Positions 16,118 through 24,513 of a DNA stretch of 64,000 nt are shown here, in pieces. Within the stretch, counting starts at the first letter, position 1. Each line of letters starts with the position of its first letter. Position numbers and translations under genes: made by a program. Source of the DNA: Dyadobacter soli (GTDB lineage: Bacteria; Bacteroidota; Bacteroidia; Cytophagales; Spirosomataceae); NCBI RefSeq assembly GCF_900101885.1, contig NZ_FNAN01000017.1:1-64000 (forward strand). Direction: 5' to 3'. Under the pieces are notes generated by a model that had not been told where the DNA came from, ran no database searches, and was given only the letters and a program-made list of their open reading frames with translations.

Positions 16118-16528
16118 CTATCGGATGATTTGATGTTCAGAAACTATTTCCGCGCTGAAATAAGCCGTAATCCGCTCGAAAATCTCCCGTACGGCACCGT
16201 TATTGACCCGTTGAAAATTGCTGAGGTAAATATCGACATTCACCTTGCCGAATTCCGGCCAGGTGTGCACCGATAAATGACTTTCGCTGAGACAGACAAT
16301 GCCGGTAAAGCCGCCCGGCTCGAAGTCGTGGTACACTTCGCCCAGCTTTTGCAAGTCGAATGCGCGGGTAAGCTCGTCGGCGAGGTCCTTGAAACCGCTA
16401 TACCCGTCCAACAATGCCGTTTGGTCCGAATGGAGGGTTGCGATAAGGTGCAGTCCGGGCGTATAAGTTTTCAATAGCGTCAGGTCTTTGATAGCAGGCA
16501 ATTTTATAAAAAAGCCGCCAATGCACAA
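16118..16528 (-). CDS. S-adenosylmethionine decarboxylase (SpeD) family proenzyme
   Basis: A 136-residue class 1B SpeD-like proenzyme. The self-cleavage site SESHLSVHTWPE is intact: Glu82-Ser83 is the predicted processing point giving a pyruvoyl group on the alpha chain, and His88 aligns with T. maritima His68. The position aligned with the catalytic Cys83 of T. maritima is Ser103 here (DIYLSN against DLFTCG), a departure from the canonical enzyme. Normal function is decarboxylation of S-adenosylmethionine to the aminopropyl donor used by the downstream aminopropyltransferase. SpeD homologues that decarboxylate other amino acids are known, so substrate choice is open. It is the first gene of the seven-gene operon; the true start may lie a few codons inside the frame. 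Confidence 0.9.
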   Translation of the reverse strand: MCIGGFFIKLPAIKDLTLLKTYTPGLHLIATLHSDQTALLDGYSGFKDLADELTRAFDLQKLGEVYHDFEPGGFTGIVCLSESHLSVHTWPEFGKVNVDIYLSNFQRVNNGAVREIFERITAYFSAEIVSEHQIIR

Positions 16529-16575
16529 GGTCTAATTTATTTAAATGGTTACTTGCATGAAACTAGCGGATACAT

Positions 16576-16641
16576 GTGGGGATGACGGATGACCGCAGAC
16601 CGCCGACCGATGACCGCTGACCGCTGACCGCTGACCGCGAA
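16576..16641. repeat. GACCGC(C/T) tandem repeat
   Basis: Imperfect tandem copies of a 7-base unit, GACCGCT/GACCGCC, with occasional GATGACC. It shares the exact 20-mer at 16598-16617 (GACCGCCGACCGATGACCGC) with the repeat at 36147-36166. It lies in the divergent region between the speD operon and a hydrolase gene, so it could influence either promoter. No protein is encoded. Confidence 0.7.
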
Positions 16642-16679
16642 ATTTGGTTTTTGATTGATGAGTTCGTTTAAATGGTAAT

Positions 16680-17636
16680 ATGAGGTTTAGGTTTTGTTTG
16701 AAGTTCTTGTTGCTTTGCTGGTTGGGCGTTTGTATGACTATGGGCGGTTCGGTGGTTGGGCAGGCTTTGTATTCCAGGGCGTTTGGCAAGAAAACCGATG
16801 AACCAGTCATATTTCTGCATGGCGGTCCGGGGAGCAGTGCGGTTTATTTTGAAGCTACTACTGCGCAAAAACTGGCTGATAAAGGATTTTACGTCCTGAT
16901 TTACGACCGGCGCGGCGAGGGCCGGTCGGTGGAAACCGATGCGAAGATGACTTATGATGAGTTCTTTACAGATTTAAACAGCATTTATAAAACTTATAAC
17001 ATTACCCGCGCGCATTTGATCGGGTTCAGCTTCGGCGGGTTGGTTACGGCTTTGTATGCCGAAAAATATCCTGAAAAGGTCAAATCGATCGTGCTGGTAA
17101 GCGCATTGGTTTCCCAGCAAGCCTCCTACCACACAATCCTCGATTCGGTAGAACGCATTTACCGGAGCCGGCAAGACAGCGCGAACCTTCAAGCATTAGG
17201 TAAAGTAAGGACAATGGACACACTTTCGCTGGCCTACCGTACGGAGGTTTTCGCACACGCGTCGCGAAACGGCTTTTTCAGTCTGCAAAACCCCGATCCC
17301 GCCGCGCGACGGATTTACGCGACTTATAATACGGATACCTTAATTAAAGCCTACGTCAAAAACGAACAAGCCGTCGGGACACTTTGGAAGAATGAAGCGC
17401 GGAAGAATATCGATACAACTCCTGTATTAAAGAAGCTGACACAGACCGGCATGCCCATCTATGCCATTTACGGCAAGCAGGACGGGCTTTACTCGAAAGA
17501 CCAAATCGCGGATCTGCAAGCAATCACCGGCCAGTCGCGCTTGAAATACCTCGATAACTGCTCGCACACCGCCTTCATCGATCAGCAAGCGCAGTTTCTG
17601 GAAGCAGTCGGTGAATGGTTGAAGCCGGGCCATTAA
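16680..17636 (+). CDS. Alpha/beta hydrolase, exported, proline-iminopeptidase-like
   Basis: A 318-residue hydrolase with an N-terminal hydrophobic signal (residues ~5-28). The oxyanion-hole segment FLHGGPGSS is of the HGGPG type found in prolyl aminopeptidases (family S33). The nucleophile elbow is GFSFGG (Ser ~119), the acid likely lies in the YGKQDGLYS segment, and the catalytic His in NCSHTAFID near residue 297. The substrate is unknown; peptide or ester hydrolysis in the periplasm is plausible. It is transcribed alone, divergent from the speD operon, starting just after the GACCGC repeat. Confidence 0.87.
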   Translation: MRFRFCLKFLLLCWLGVCMTMGGSVVGQALYSRAFGKKTDEPVIFLHGGPGSSAVYFEATTAQKLADKGFYVLIYDRRGEGRSVETDAKMTYDEFFTDLNSIYKTYNITRAHLIGFSFGGLVTALYAEKYPEKVKSIVLVSALVSQQASYHTILDSVERIYRSRQDSANLQALGKVRTMDTLSLAYRTEVFAHASRNGFFSLQNPDPAARRIYATYNTDTLIKAYVKNEQAVGTLWKNEARKNIDTTPVLKKLTQTGMPIYAIYGKQDGLYSKDQIADLQAITGQSRLKYLDNCSHTAFIDQQAQFLEAVGEWLKPGH

Positions 17637-17776
17637 TGACGCGAACGAAACGCCTGCGCCGGTTCTTGGGATCGCGGGTTGCACGTAAGCGATCGTACGC
17701 ACATGCGTTACGGACTTGGGAAGGATTTGGGGTTGTGTGGCAGGTGTATTTAAAATTAGTCGGCTGGAATACAGCG

Positions 17777-18733
17777 TTAGGGAATTTCAAGCTGGCCATG
17801 CTTCTCAGGATCAAAAGTCTCATAGCGATATTCAAAGATATCCAGGCGGTCATTGCTTGTGGTATAACCGTTGCCTTTGAAAAAATGTGATCTGGAAAAA
17901 CGGACATACTCCCGGTCTGCCTCTGAAAGTTGAGTGGTATCAACCTCCTGTTTGTTGCGCATGTCGGTTGTGTATCTGTGCCGCTCGGTGAGAAGCCGGT
18001 TTTGCGCATCGTAAGTGTAAGCGATCGTATCCGGACCGTGAGGTATATAAAACTTGCCCAGGTACATGCGCTCAAACCATACCTGCTTCAATCTCCCCTG
18101 CGCATCGTAGGCATACCGCCGGGTAAAATGATCAATCGTATCCGCTGGCCCATTGAGCACGTAAAGTTTGTAATGGCTTGTAATGCGCTGTTTCTCGTCC
18201 CTTTCCCAGCGATTCACATTGATAATATTCGCCGGAAGAAGCTCATATTTTCCCTCCCATTTTTTCAGAATAGTGTCCCCAGCCGCCGTGTACTCCCAAA
18301 ACAGCTTATAGGCGCCAGGGTATTGCATGCTCCCGTTAGCATGAAGTCTGCCCTGCCGGTGCGTTTCCGTAACCTTCTTTCCACTTTCATCATATTCAAA
18401 CCAAACCGTATCAACGGTTGCGGTATTACTTTCATCGCTGTCACTGTGTGCGTAGCTGATGGTTTTCGCAAGGCGATCATTTTCATAAAAATTCAATGTT
18501 TTCCAGCTTGAACGGCCAAAGTTGAACGATTCCGCCACCCGGTTTTGCCGGTCGTAAAAAACCGTTTCGATATGCTGGGACTTGCGCCATTTAGTACGGA
18601 ACGAGCCGATGTTTTCCAAAGGCGTTTGCAAACGGGGAATGGCCTTGTCCAGTGAATAATCCGCATTGTCACAAGCCCACAGCGTGATACAAATGCATAA
18701 ACACGATAGTAATCTCCCGGGAATGCGCCGCAT
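17777..18733 (-). CDS. Lipoprotein with RHS/YD-like repeats
   Basis: A 318-residue lipoprotein: signal peptide from the ATG at 18733 with lipobox TLWAC (Cys ~20). The body contains several YD-like strand pairs (YAYDAQGRLKQVW, YTYDAQNRLLTERHRY, FEYDESGKKVTET), as in RHS-type beta-spiral proteins, but far too few to form a toxin-enclosing shell. The function is unknown. A longer frame reaching 18877 exists but its extra N-terminus would mask the lipoprotein signal. It is convergent with the hydrolase upstream and divergent from the FKBP-like gene. Confidence 0.8.
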   Translation of the reverse strand: MRRIPGRLLSCLCICITLWACDNADYSLDKAIPRLQTPLENIGSFRTKWRKSQHIETVFYDRQNRVAESFNFGRSSWKTLNFYENDRLAKTISYAHSDSDESNTATVDTVWFEYDESGKKVTETHRQGRLHANGSMQYPGAYKLFWEYTAAGDTILKKWEGKYELLPANIINVNRWERDEKQRITSHYKLYVLNGPADTIDHFTRRYAYDAQGRLKQVWFERMYLGKFYIPHGPDTIAYTYDAQNRLLTERHRYTTDMRNKQEVDTTQLSEADREYVRFSRSHFFKGNGYTTSNDRLDIFEYRYETFDPEKHGQLEIP

Positions 18734-18840
18734 TATTCTTGCTATATGAAGTTTTACAAATCGTTTACATTGTTTTACCAAACATATTTCGTGGAAACGG
18801 ATGCCGCATTCTAGTTTAGGTTCTGTAAAACGATCCCAAT

Positions 18841-19263
18841 ATGCATAGAACCAATCTTTTTCCGCTTGTTTCATCAACTAATTTTTTCGTTCTGGCATTT
18901 CTGCTACTCACCTGTGCTACCGGTAAAATGCACCAATCCCCATCCGGCCTTCAATACAAAATCGTAAAGAAAGGCCACGGCCCGCAAGCAAAGGCCGGGC
19001 AGGATATCTTGCTTTTCGAGACGACCAGTTACCGGAATGGCCAGGTTTTGTATTCCAATGAAAATACCACTTCGCCGGTGAAGGTGCTGATCGGTGGAAA
19101 CCAGGCTACCAAGGCGGTCGACGAGGCGTTGCTGGGGATGCAGGAGGGTGAAATTAAGCTCATCGTCGCGCCGCCGCATCTGGTCAAAAGGAAGGAATAC
19201 CCGTCCAATGTCCATCCCGATTCGACATTGGTGATTAAAATTATCCTTCACAAAATTCTTTGA
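18841..19263 (+). CDS. FKBP-type peptidyl-prolyl isomerase-like protein
   Basis: A 140-residue protein with a hydrophobic N-terminal export signal (residues ~10-27; LTCATG suggests a possible lipobox Cys). A single FKBP-like domain follows: SGLQYKIVKKGHGPQAKAGQDILL is the standard opening, later GNQATKAVDEALLGMQEGEIKLIVAPP matches the ligand-pocket region, and NVHPDSTLVIKIIL is the closing strand. Several canonical aromatic pocket residues are replaced, so it may act as a chaperone more than as an isomerase. It is monocistronic and convergent with the lipoprotein gene at 19361. Confidence 0.87.
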   Translation: MHRTNLFPLVSSTNFFVLAFLLLTCATGKMHQSPSGLQYKIVKKGHGPQAKAGQDILLFETTSYRNGQVLYSNENTTSPVKVLIGGNQATKAVDEALLGMQEGEIKLIVAPPHLVKRKEYPSNVHPDSTLVIKIILHKIL

Positions 19264-19297
19264 ACAGACAAAAGCAGAAGTGACTGATTTGTGTCCG

Positions 19298-19335
19298 GAA
19301 AAACAAAAAGGAGGCCAGTACCGGGTACCGCCTCC
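19298..19335 (-). terminator. Rho-independent terminator of the lipoprotein gene
   Basis: On the minus strand a hairpin with stem GGAGGC/GCCTCC and an inner GTACC/GGTAC pairing (19310-19335) is followed by CTTTTTGTTTTT (19298-19309). It lies 26 bases after the stop at 19361 and also just past the convergent FKBP gene. Confidence 0.8.
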
Positions 19336-19360
19336 TCCTCAACTTTGAATAAAACGAATG

Positions 19361-20068
19361 CTATTTCGTCGTCGCCTCCGTCAGCTTCACTTTTACGGAA
19401 GTGTAGTACAATGTAGTGGTTGCCTCGAAACCCGAATCCGTGCCGAAAATAAGCCATAGGTTGCCGCTGGCGTCGGTTTTACCTTTGAACTCGCCGGTTT
19501 TGGTGAGGAGTTTATAGCCCGGTTTGTCGGTTCCGTTTCCGATGTCGCCGATCACCTTCATGTCCTTGCCATCGTTTTTCTGCTGGATCTTGTCGATGTT
19601 CATGCGGTAATGTTCCAGGTTATCTACCGTCGTTTTCGGCTCGATGCCCACGGCCCCGATTCCTACACTCACGGCATTAGGCGCGCCGCCTACCCCTGAC
19701 CAGCCTTCGGAAGGCGCGTCGGAAGCAAATTCCAGCGTGAATGCGGCACTGTACTCCTGATTCGGTTTCAGGCCGGTCATTTTCTTTTTGAAATACATAA
19801 ACAGGTCGTCGCTGTGGTTGTTACCCGAAATGCGGAAACCCTTCTTCTGGGTGTCGAGCGGCGCAGGCAGGTTCGCGATGCCTTCTTCGAGTTTCCAATC
19901 CGACTCCATCTTCACGGGATAGTCGGAAAAGCCGGCTGTCCATCCTTTTTTGTCACTGTTAAACTGGTCGTTGAGCTCCATTTGCGGAGGCAGGTTCGGC
20001 CCTCCTTCATCGTCGTTGCAGGCGAGGAACAGGAAAGGCAGTCCGAGCATTAAAACTAACTTTTTCAT
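19361..20068 (-). CDS. Lipoprotein of unknown function (235 aa)
   Basis: Signal peptide with lipobox FLFLAC (Cys ~17) followed by an acidic NDDEGG linker, the usual surface-export-type start of Bacteroidota lipoproteins. The mature part looks like a single beta-sandwich (WTAGFSDYPVKMESDWKLE at the start, FRISGNNHSDDLFMYFKKKM, final strand TTTLYYTSVKVKL). This resembles carbohydrate-binding-like or jellyroll folds, but no specific family is recognised. It has its own terminator (19298-19335) and is probably monocistronic. The 157 bases upstream hold no gene. Confidence 0.8.
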   Translation of the reverse strand: MKKLVLMLGLPFLFLACNDDEGGPNLPPQMELNDQFNSDKKGWTAGFSDYPVKMESDWKLEEGIANLPAPLDTQKKGFRISGNNHSDDLFMYFKKKMTGLKPNQEYSAAFTLEFASDAPSEGWSGVGGAPNAVSVGIGAVGIEPKTTVDNLEHYRMNIDKIQQKNDGKDMKVIGDIGNGTDKPGYKLLTKTGEFKGKTDASGNLWLIFGTDSGFEATTTLYYTSVKVKLTEATTK

Positions 20069-20225
20069 GTGCTTTATTTGGTTTTAAAATCCCCTAAGTG
20101 ATGCAAAACCGCGTCGGTTTGGTTGGAACCGCGTCACAAAAGTTACTCCCGCCCGGCACTGCCCGCCTGAGAATGAACGATCTACGTTATGTAATTTTTT
20201 AATGTAACCAAATCAAAACAGCCGG

Positions 20226-23200
20226 TTACGACGCGGTAAAACGCGATGTCCTGCCCTGCTTTTTGCGGTTGAAAAATGTGTAAATAATCGGGAAAACGAG
20301 CAGGGTCAGAATGGTCGCCGTAATGAGCCCGCCGATCACCACAATGGCCAGCGGCTTCTGGGTCTCGGAACCGATACCGGTCGACATCGCCGCAGGCAGC
20401 AAACCGATCGCCGCCATGAGCGCAGTCATCACCACCGGCCTGATCCGCGATTTCACACCCTGCCGGACAGCCTCTTCCAGCGGCATGCGCGCCGCCAGGT
20501 TTTTGTTAAATACCGAAATCAGTATCACCCCATTTTGCACACATAACCCAAACAATGCGATAAATCCGACGCCGGCGGAAATCCCGAAGTTCATATGCGT
20601 GACGTGCAGCGCGAGGATACCGCCCACCAATGCGAACGGCACATTGGCGAGTACCAAACCGGCGTCTTTGGCATTGCTGAACATAATGAAGAGCAAAATG
20701 AAAATGCCTATCAGGCTCACCGGCACCACCTGCGCGAGCCGGTCGGTGGCACGCACCTGGTTTTCGAACTCTCCTACCCATTCCACCGAGTAGCCTTTCG
20801 GCAGATCGGTAAGCTTTTCTTTCACGCGCTGCTGCGCTTCGGCGATTGTCCCGCCCAGATCTCTGCCGCGGACAGAAAATTTAACACCGATAAATCGCTT
20901 GTTATTATCCCTGTAAACGAATGCCGGACCGGTGATTTTGCGGATCGTCGCGATTTCCTTCAATGGGATTTTACTACCCGTAAGCGTCGGTACCATCAGT
21001 TGCTGAATGCTCTGCTCGTCGGCGCGGTATGCTTCTTTGTAGCGCAAACGAATGTCGAATTTCCGTTCGCCTTCGTACAAAATCGAGGCCGTCTTCCCAC
21101 CGATCGCCATTTCGATCACTGCCTGGGCATCGGCGGTACTTACGCCGTATTGCGCCATTTTGTGGTCGTGCAGGATCACGCTGATCTCCGGCTGACCGAT
21201 GTTGCGGATCAGGCCGAGGTCCTTGATACCGTCCACATTCCGGACAGCGTCCATCGCTACGTTGGCGTATTTTTCGAGCTCCTGCAAATCGGAACCGAAT
21301 ATTTTAATACCATTGCTCGCTTTGTAACCCGCCACAGCTTCGGCCACGTTGTCGACGATCGGCTGGGAATAGTTGTACAAAACGCCGGGATAGTTGCTGA
21401 GCCGCTTGTTCATTTCGTCTGTCAGCTGTTCTACATTAATCTTCCGCTTCCATTCTTTCTGCGGCACCAGATCCACCTGGAACTGACAGAAATAGAAGCC
21501 ATTAGGATCGGTACCGTCGTTCGAGCGCCCGACCTGTGAGAGCACCTGCTTCACTTCCGGGAAAGTTTTCAGGTCGCGGCGGATCTTTTGCGACATTTTT
21601 ACGCTCTCCGGCAGCGACATACTCATAGGCAGTTCGGCGGTCACCCATAATGCGCCCTCATTCAGTTGGGGTAAAAACTCGGTCCCGAGCAATGTGGCTG
21701 AAAAAAGGGAGACTCCCAGGAATACCGTCGCGGCGATCATACTGAGCTTTTTGTGCCCGTAACACCATTCAAACCCACGTGAAACGGTTTTATCGAAGAA
21801 ATTAACGACCGGGTTATTCTTCTCACGCACATTCTTGTTCAGCAAAAAGGAGCACAGCACAGGCACAAGCGTGAGCGTATAAAACAATGCGCCCAGCAAT
21901 GCAAAACCCAACGTGTAGGCCAGCGGACTGAACATTTTACCTTCCACTTTCTGGAAACTGAAAATGGGTATCAATGCCGTGATAATGATGAGTTTGGAGA
22001 AGAAAATAGCCTTTCCGAGCTCCCCGCCCGTCTTTTTGATTAAACCTAATTTAGACAGCCGGTTGAACCGCTCCATGCCCCGCTTGTGCGCCATATGATC
22101 GAGCGCGACGAATATTCCTTCCACCATCACCACGGCCCCGTCGATAATGATCCCGAAGTCGATAGCGCCCATCGACAGCAGGTTGGCCGACATGCCTTTG
22201 AGATACAGACAGGTGAATGCAAAAAGCAATGCGAGCGGAATGATGATCGACACGATGACCGTAGTGCGCCAGTCGGCCATGAACAAAAACACGATAACCG
22301 TCACAAACACAATACCTTCCAAAAGATTATGCTTTACCGTCTCCGCACAGAATTCGATCAGGTTATCGCGGTCGTAGAAGGTTTTCATCTTCACGTCGGG
22401 CGGCAATATTTTCGTGTTCAACTCGGTGATTTTCTCCTTGATATTTGCCAGTACCTCACTCGGGTTTTCACCTTTCCGCTGCACCACAATGCCTTCCACG
22501 ACGTCGTCGCGCTCATCGAGTCCCACCTGCCCTACCCGTGGCAGATCCGACTCCTTCACATCCGCCACGTGCTTCACCAGCACCGGGTAATCTTTCACAT
22601 ATTCGACGATAATGTTCTCGATATCCTGGGCCGATTCCAGCAGGCCGATCCCGCGCACCACGTACGCCTGACCATTCTTCTCGATCACATCGCCACCCAC
22701 ATTGATATTGCTTTTGGTAACCGCCTCATACACATCCAGCGGCGTGATATTGTACTTCGCCAATGCGGTAGGGTTCACCTGCACTTCGTAAATCTTCTCG
22801 CGCCCGCCGAATGCAACCACGTCCGCCACACCCGGCACGCTCCGTAACTGACGATCGATCACCCAGTTCTGCAATGTGAGCAGCTCGCGGCTGTCGCGGT
22901 CCTTGCTTTCGAGGGTGTACCTGAAAATCTCGCCCGTAGGCCCGTAAGGCGGCTGCACTTCCGGGTCGACGCCATCTGGAAGCGATACCGTACGAAGCTG
23001 GTTGTTAACCTGTTGCCTCGCAAAGAAATCCTCGACGCCGTCATCGAATATGATTTTAATGACGGAAAGCCCGAACATCGTTACGCTCCGCACATTGGCC
23101 TTCTTTTGCACGGAGTTCATTGCAATCTCGACCGGCTGCGTCACAAACCGCTCGATCTCCTCGGCGCTGCGCCCGTTCCATTGCGAAACGATGATGATCT

Positions 23201-23345
23201 GCGTATTGGTAATGTCCGGAAATGCTTCCAGCGGCGTCGCCCGGTAACTCGCCACGCCCGCCACCACCAGCAGTCCGGTCAGAAAAAATATAAAAAAGCG
23301 GTTCCTGAGCGAGAAGCCCACGATGCCACGGATGAATTTGTTCAT
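20226..23345 (-). CDS. Heavy-metal efflux RND transporter, CzcA/CusA family
   Basis: A 1039-residue inner-membrane proton/metal antiporter of the RND superfamily, full length for the HME group. It has the N-terminal span (RFFIFFLTGLLVVAGV), two large periplasmic loops and ~12 spans. The TM4 signature is GAIDFGIIIDGAVVMVEG, where the Asp residues are the proton relay. The DFG-x3-DG form is that of CzcA-type (divalent Zn/Co/Cd/Ni) pumps, unlike the CusA (Cu/Ag) form, so a divalent metal is the more likely substrate. It is last in an operon with a TolC-like channel and adaptor; a hairpin separates it from the adaptor gene. Confidence 0.94.
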   Translation of the reverse strand: MNKFIRGIVGFSLRNRFFIFFLTGLLVVAGVASYRATPLEAFPDITNTQIIIVSQWNGRSAEEIERFVTQPVEIAMNSVQKKANVRSVTMFGLSVIKIIFDDGVEDFFARQQVNNQLRTVSLPDGVDPEVQPPYGPTGEIFRYTLESKDRDSRELLTLQNWVIDRQLRSVPGVADVVAFGGREKIYEVQVNPTALAKYNITPLDVYEAVTKSNINVGGDVIEKNGQAYVVRGIGLLESAQDIENIIVEYVKDYPVLVKHVADVKESDLPRVGQVGLDERDDVVEGIVVQRKGENPSEVLANIKEKITELNTKILPPDVKMKTFYDRDNLIEFCAETVKHNLLEGIVFVTVIVFLFMADWRTTVIVSIIIPLALLFAFTCLYLKGMSANLLSMGAIDFGIIIDGAVVMVEGIFVALDHMAHKRGMERFNRLSKLGLIKKTGGELGKAIFFSKLIIITALIPIFSFQKVEGKMFSPLAYTLGFALLGALFYTLTLVPVLCSFLLNKNVREKNNPVVNFFDKTVSRGFEWCYGHKKLSMIAATVFLGVSLFSATLLGTEFLPQLNEGALWVTAELPMSMSLPESVKMSQKIRRDLKTFPEVKQVLSQVGRSNDGTDPNGFYFCQFQVDLVPQKEWKRKINVEQLTDEMNKRLSNYPGVLYNYSQPIVDNVAEAVAGYKASNGIKIFGSDLQELEKYANVAMDAVRNVDGIKDLGLIRNIGQPEISVILHDHKMAQYGVSTADAQAVIEMAIGGKTASILYEGERKFDIRLRYKEAYRADEQSIQQLMVPTLTGSKIPLKEIATIRKITGPAFVYRDNNKRFIGVKFSVRGRDLGGTIAEAQQRVKEKLTDLPKGYSVEWVGEFENQVRATDRLAQVVPVSLIGIFILLFIMFSNAKDAGLVLANVPFALVGGILALHVTHMNFGISAGVGFIALFGLCVQNGVILISVFNKNLAARMPLEEAVRQGVKSRIRPVVMTALMAAIGLLPAAMSTGIGSETQKPLAIVVIGGLITATILTLLVFPIIYTFFNRKKQGRTSRFTAS

Positions 23346-23365
23346 GATAAAAGAGTTATTGAGCT

Positions 23366-23397
23366 TATGAGTTCATGAGTTTAACCGTGAACTCATA
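23366..23397 (-). other. Intercistronic hairpin between adaptor and pump genes
   Basis: Arms TATGAGTTCA and TGAACTCATA (10 perfect pairs) around a 12-base loop in the 64-base gap between the adaptor stop and the pump start. There is no U-tract, so it is not a standard terminator; it may tune mRNA stability or relative expression. Confidence 0.5.
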
Positions 23398-23409
23398 GAC
23401 TCCTGAACT

Positions 23410-24498
23410 TCATTGGCTTAATGCATTGTAAATCAACAGCTGCCCCTTCGACACGACCTGCTCGCCGTCGGCCAGCCCGCTGCTGATGTAAGCGCGTTTG
23501 GAGAGGTTGCGGAAAATGTCCACGGGCCGGGCTTCGATTTTGCTTTTGCTGGTGAAAACGAGTACCCAGTTTTTGCTTCTGTCAAAAATCACCGCTTTGG
23601 ACGGTATCGACTGCATCCGGGTGTTTTCCTCGAAATTGAGGGATACGGTGGCGTGCATTTCGGGTTTCAGGCGGTAGCCCGCATTGGATAGCTGGATGCG
23701 GATCTTCATCGCGCGCGTTTCCGGGTCGAGTACATTGTAGATCTTGTCCACTTTCCCGTTAAAAACTTCGTCCGGGAAGCTGATCGTCTTGATATCCGCA
23801 GGCATACCCACCCGGATTTTGGGAATATCACTTTCGTTGACATTCGCCATTACCCATACGTCCGAAATCTGGCCGACGGTAAACAAGCTCTCGGCATTGT
23901 CCGACCGAAGCTGGGTACCGCGGTTTATGTTCTTGTCAATAATAAAGCCGTCGATGGGCGATCGTACTACATAACTGGCTGATTTTGAAATACCATAAAT
24001 TGCAAATACCTCCTTCACGCGATCGAGTTCGGCCTGCGATTTATCTACTATCTGACGGGCCGTGATCACCTCGCGCTCGGGTACGAGCTTGCTCTCGAAA
24101 AGGTCTTCGGTAGACGACAGGTTCTTCCGCGCAATCAGCAAATCCGATTGTGCCTCAATCATTTGCCGCTCCAAATCAGCCACTTCGCCCGAACGGATCG
24201 TGGCCAATTCCTGGCCTTTGCGCACGTGGTCGCCCAACTCCACTTTCACATCCTCCACATTCCCGCCCACGAGCGGGAACACGCGGATCACCCGGTTCTC
24301 GTCCGGCACTACCTTCCCTACCAATGTCAGCTCGTTGCGCACTGTTTCCGTCACCACGGTATCCAGCGCGATTTCCCTCATCATCGAATCGGAAAGCATA
24401 AATGCCGTGGATTCTTCCTGCGGGCGGGTTTGCTTCTGACAGGACGTAGCCCACACGGCCACCATTCCGCCCAGAATGGCAATAGCTATTTTTTGCAT
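23410..24498 (-). CDS. RND efflux periplasmic adaptor, CzcB/CusB-like lipoprotein
   Basis: A 362-residue membrane-fusion protein. A lipoprotein signal (VWATSC, Cys ~20) anchors it. The order is barrel-sandwich hybrid half (VEDVKVELGDHVRKGQELATI), a helical hairpin (DLERQMIEAQSDLLIARKNL ... SQAELDRVKEVF), second lipoyl half (SYVVRSPIDGFI), beta-barrel (VWVMANVNESDIPKIRVG) and a membrane-proximal domain (WVLVFTSKSKIEARPVDI). It links the CzcA-type pump to the outer-membrane channel. It lies 15 bases after the channel gene in the same operon. No metal-binding His/Met-rich N-terminus is seen. Confidence 0.93.
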   Translation of the reverse strand: MQKIAIAILGGMVAVWATSCQKQTRPQEESTAFMLSDSMMREIALDTVVTETVRNELTLVGKVVPDENRVIRVFPLVGGNVEDVKVELGDHVRKGQELATIRSGEVADLERQMIEAQSDLLIARKNLSSTEDLFESKLVPEREVITARQIVDKSQAELDRVKEVFAIYGISKSASYVVRSPIDGFIIDKNINRGTQLRSDNAESLFTVGQISDVWVMANVNESDIPKIRVGMPADIKTISFPDEVFNGKVDKIYNVLDPETRAMKIRIQLSNAGYRLKPEMHATVSLNFEENTRMQSIPSKAVIFDRSKNWVLVFTSKSKIEARPVDIFRNLSKRAYISSGLADGEQVVSKGQLLIYNALSQ

Positions 24499-24513
24499 GT
24501 GTTTTTGATGGTT

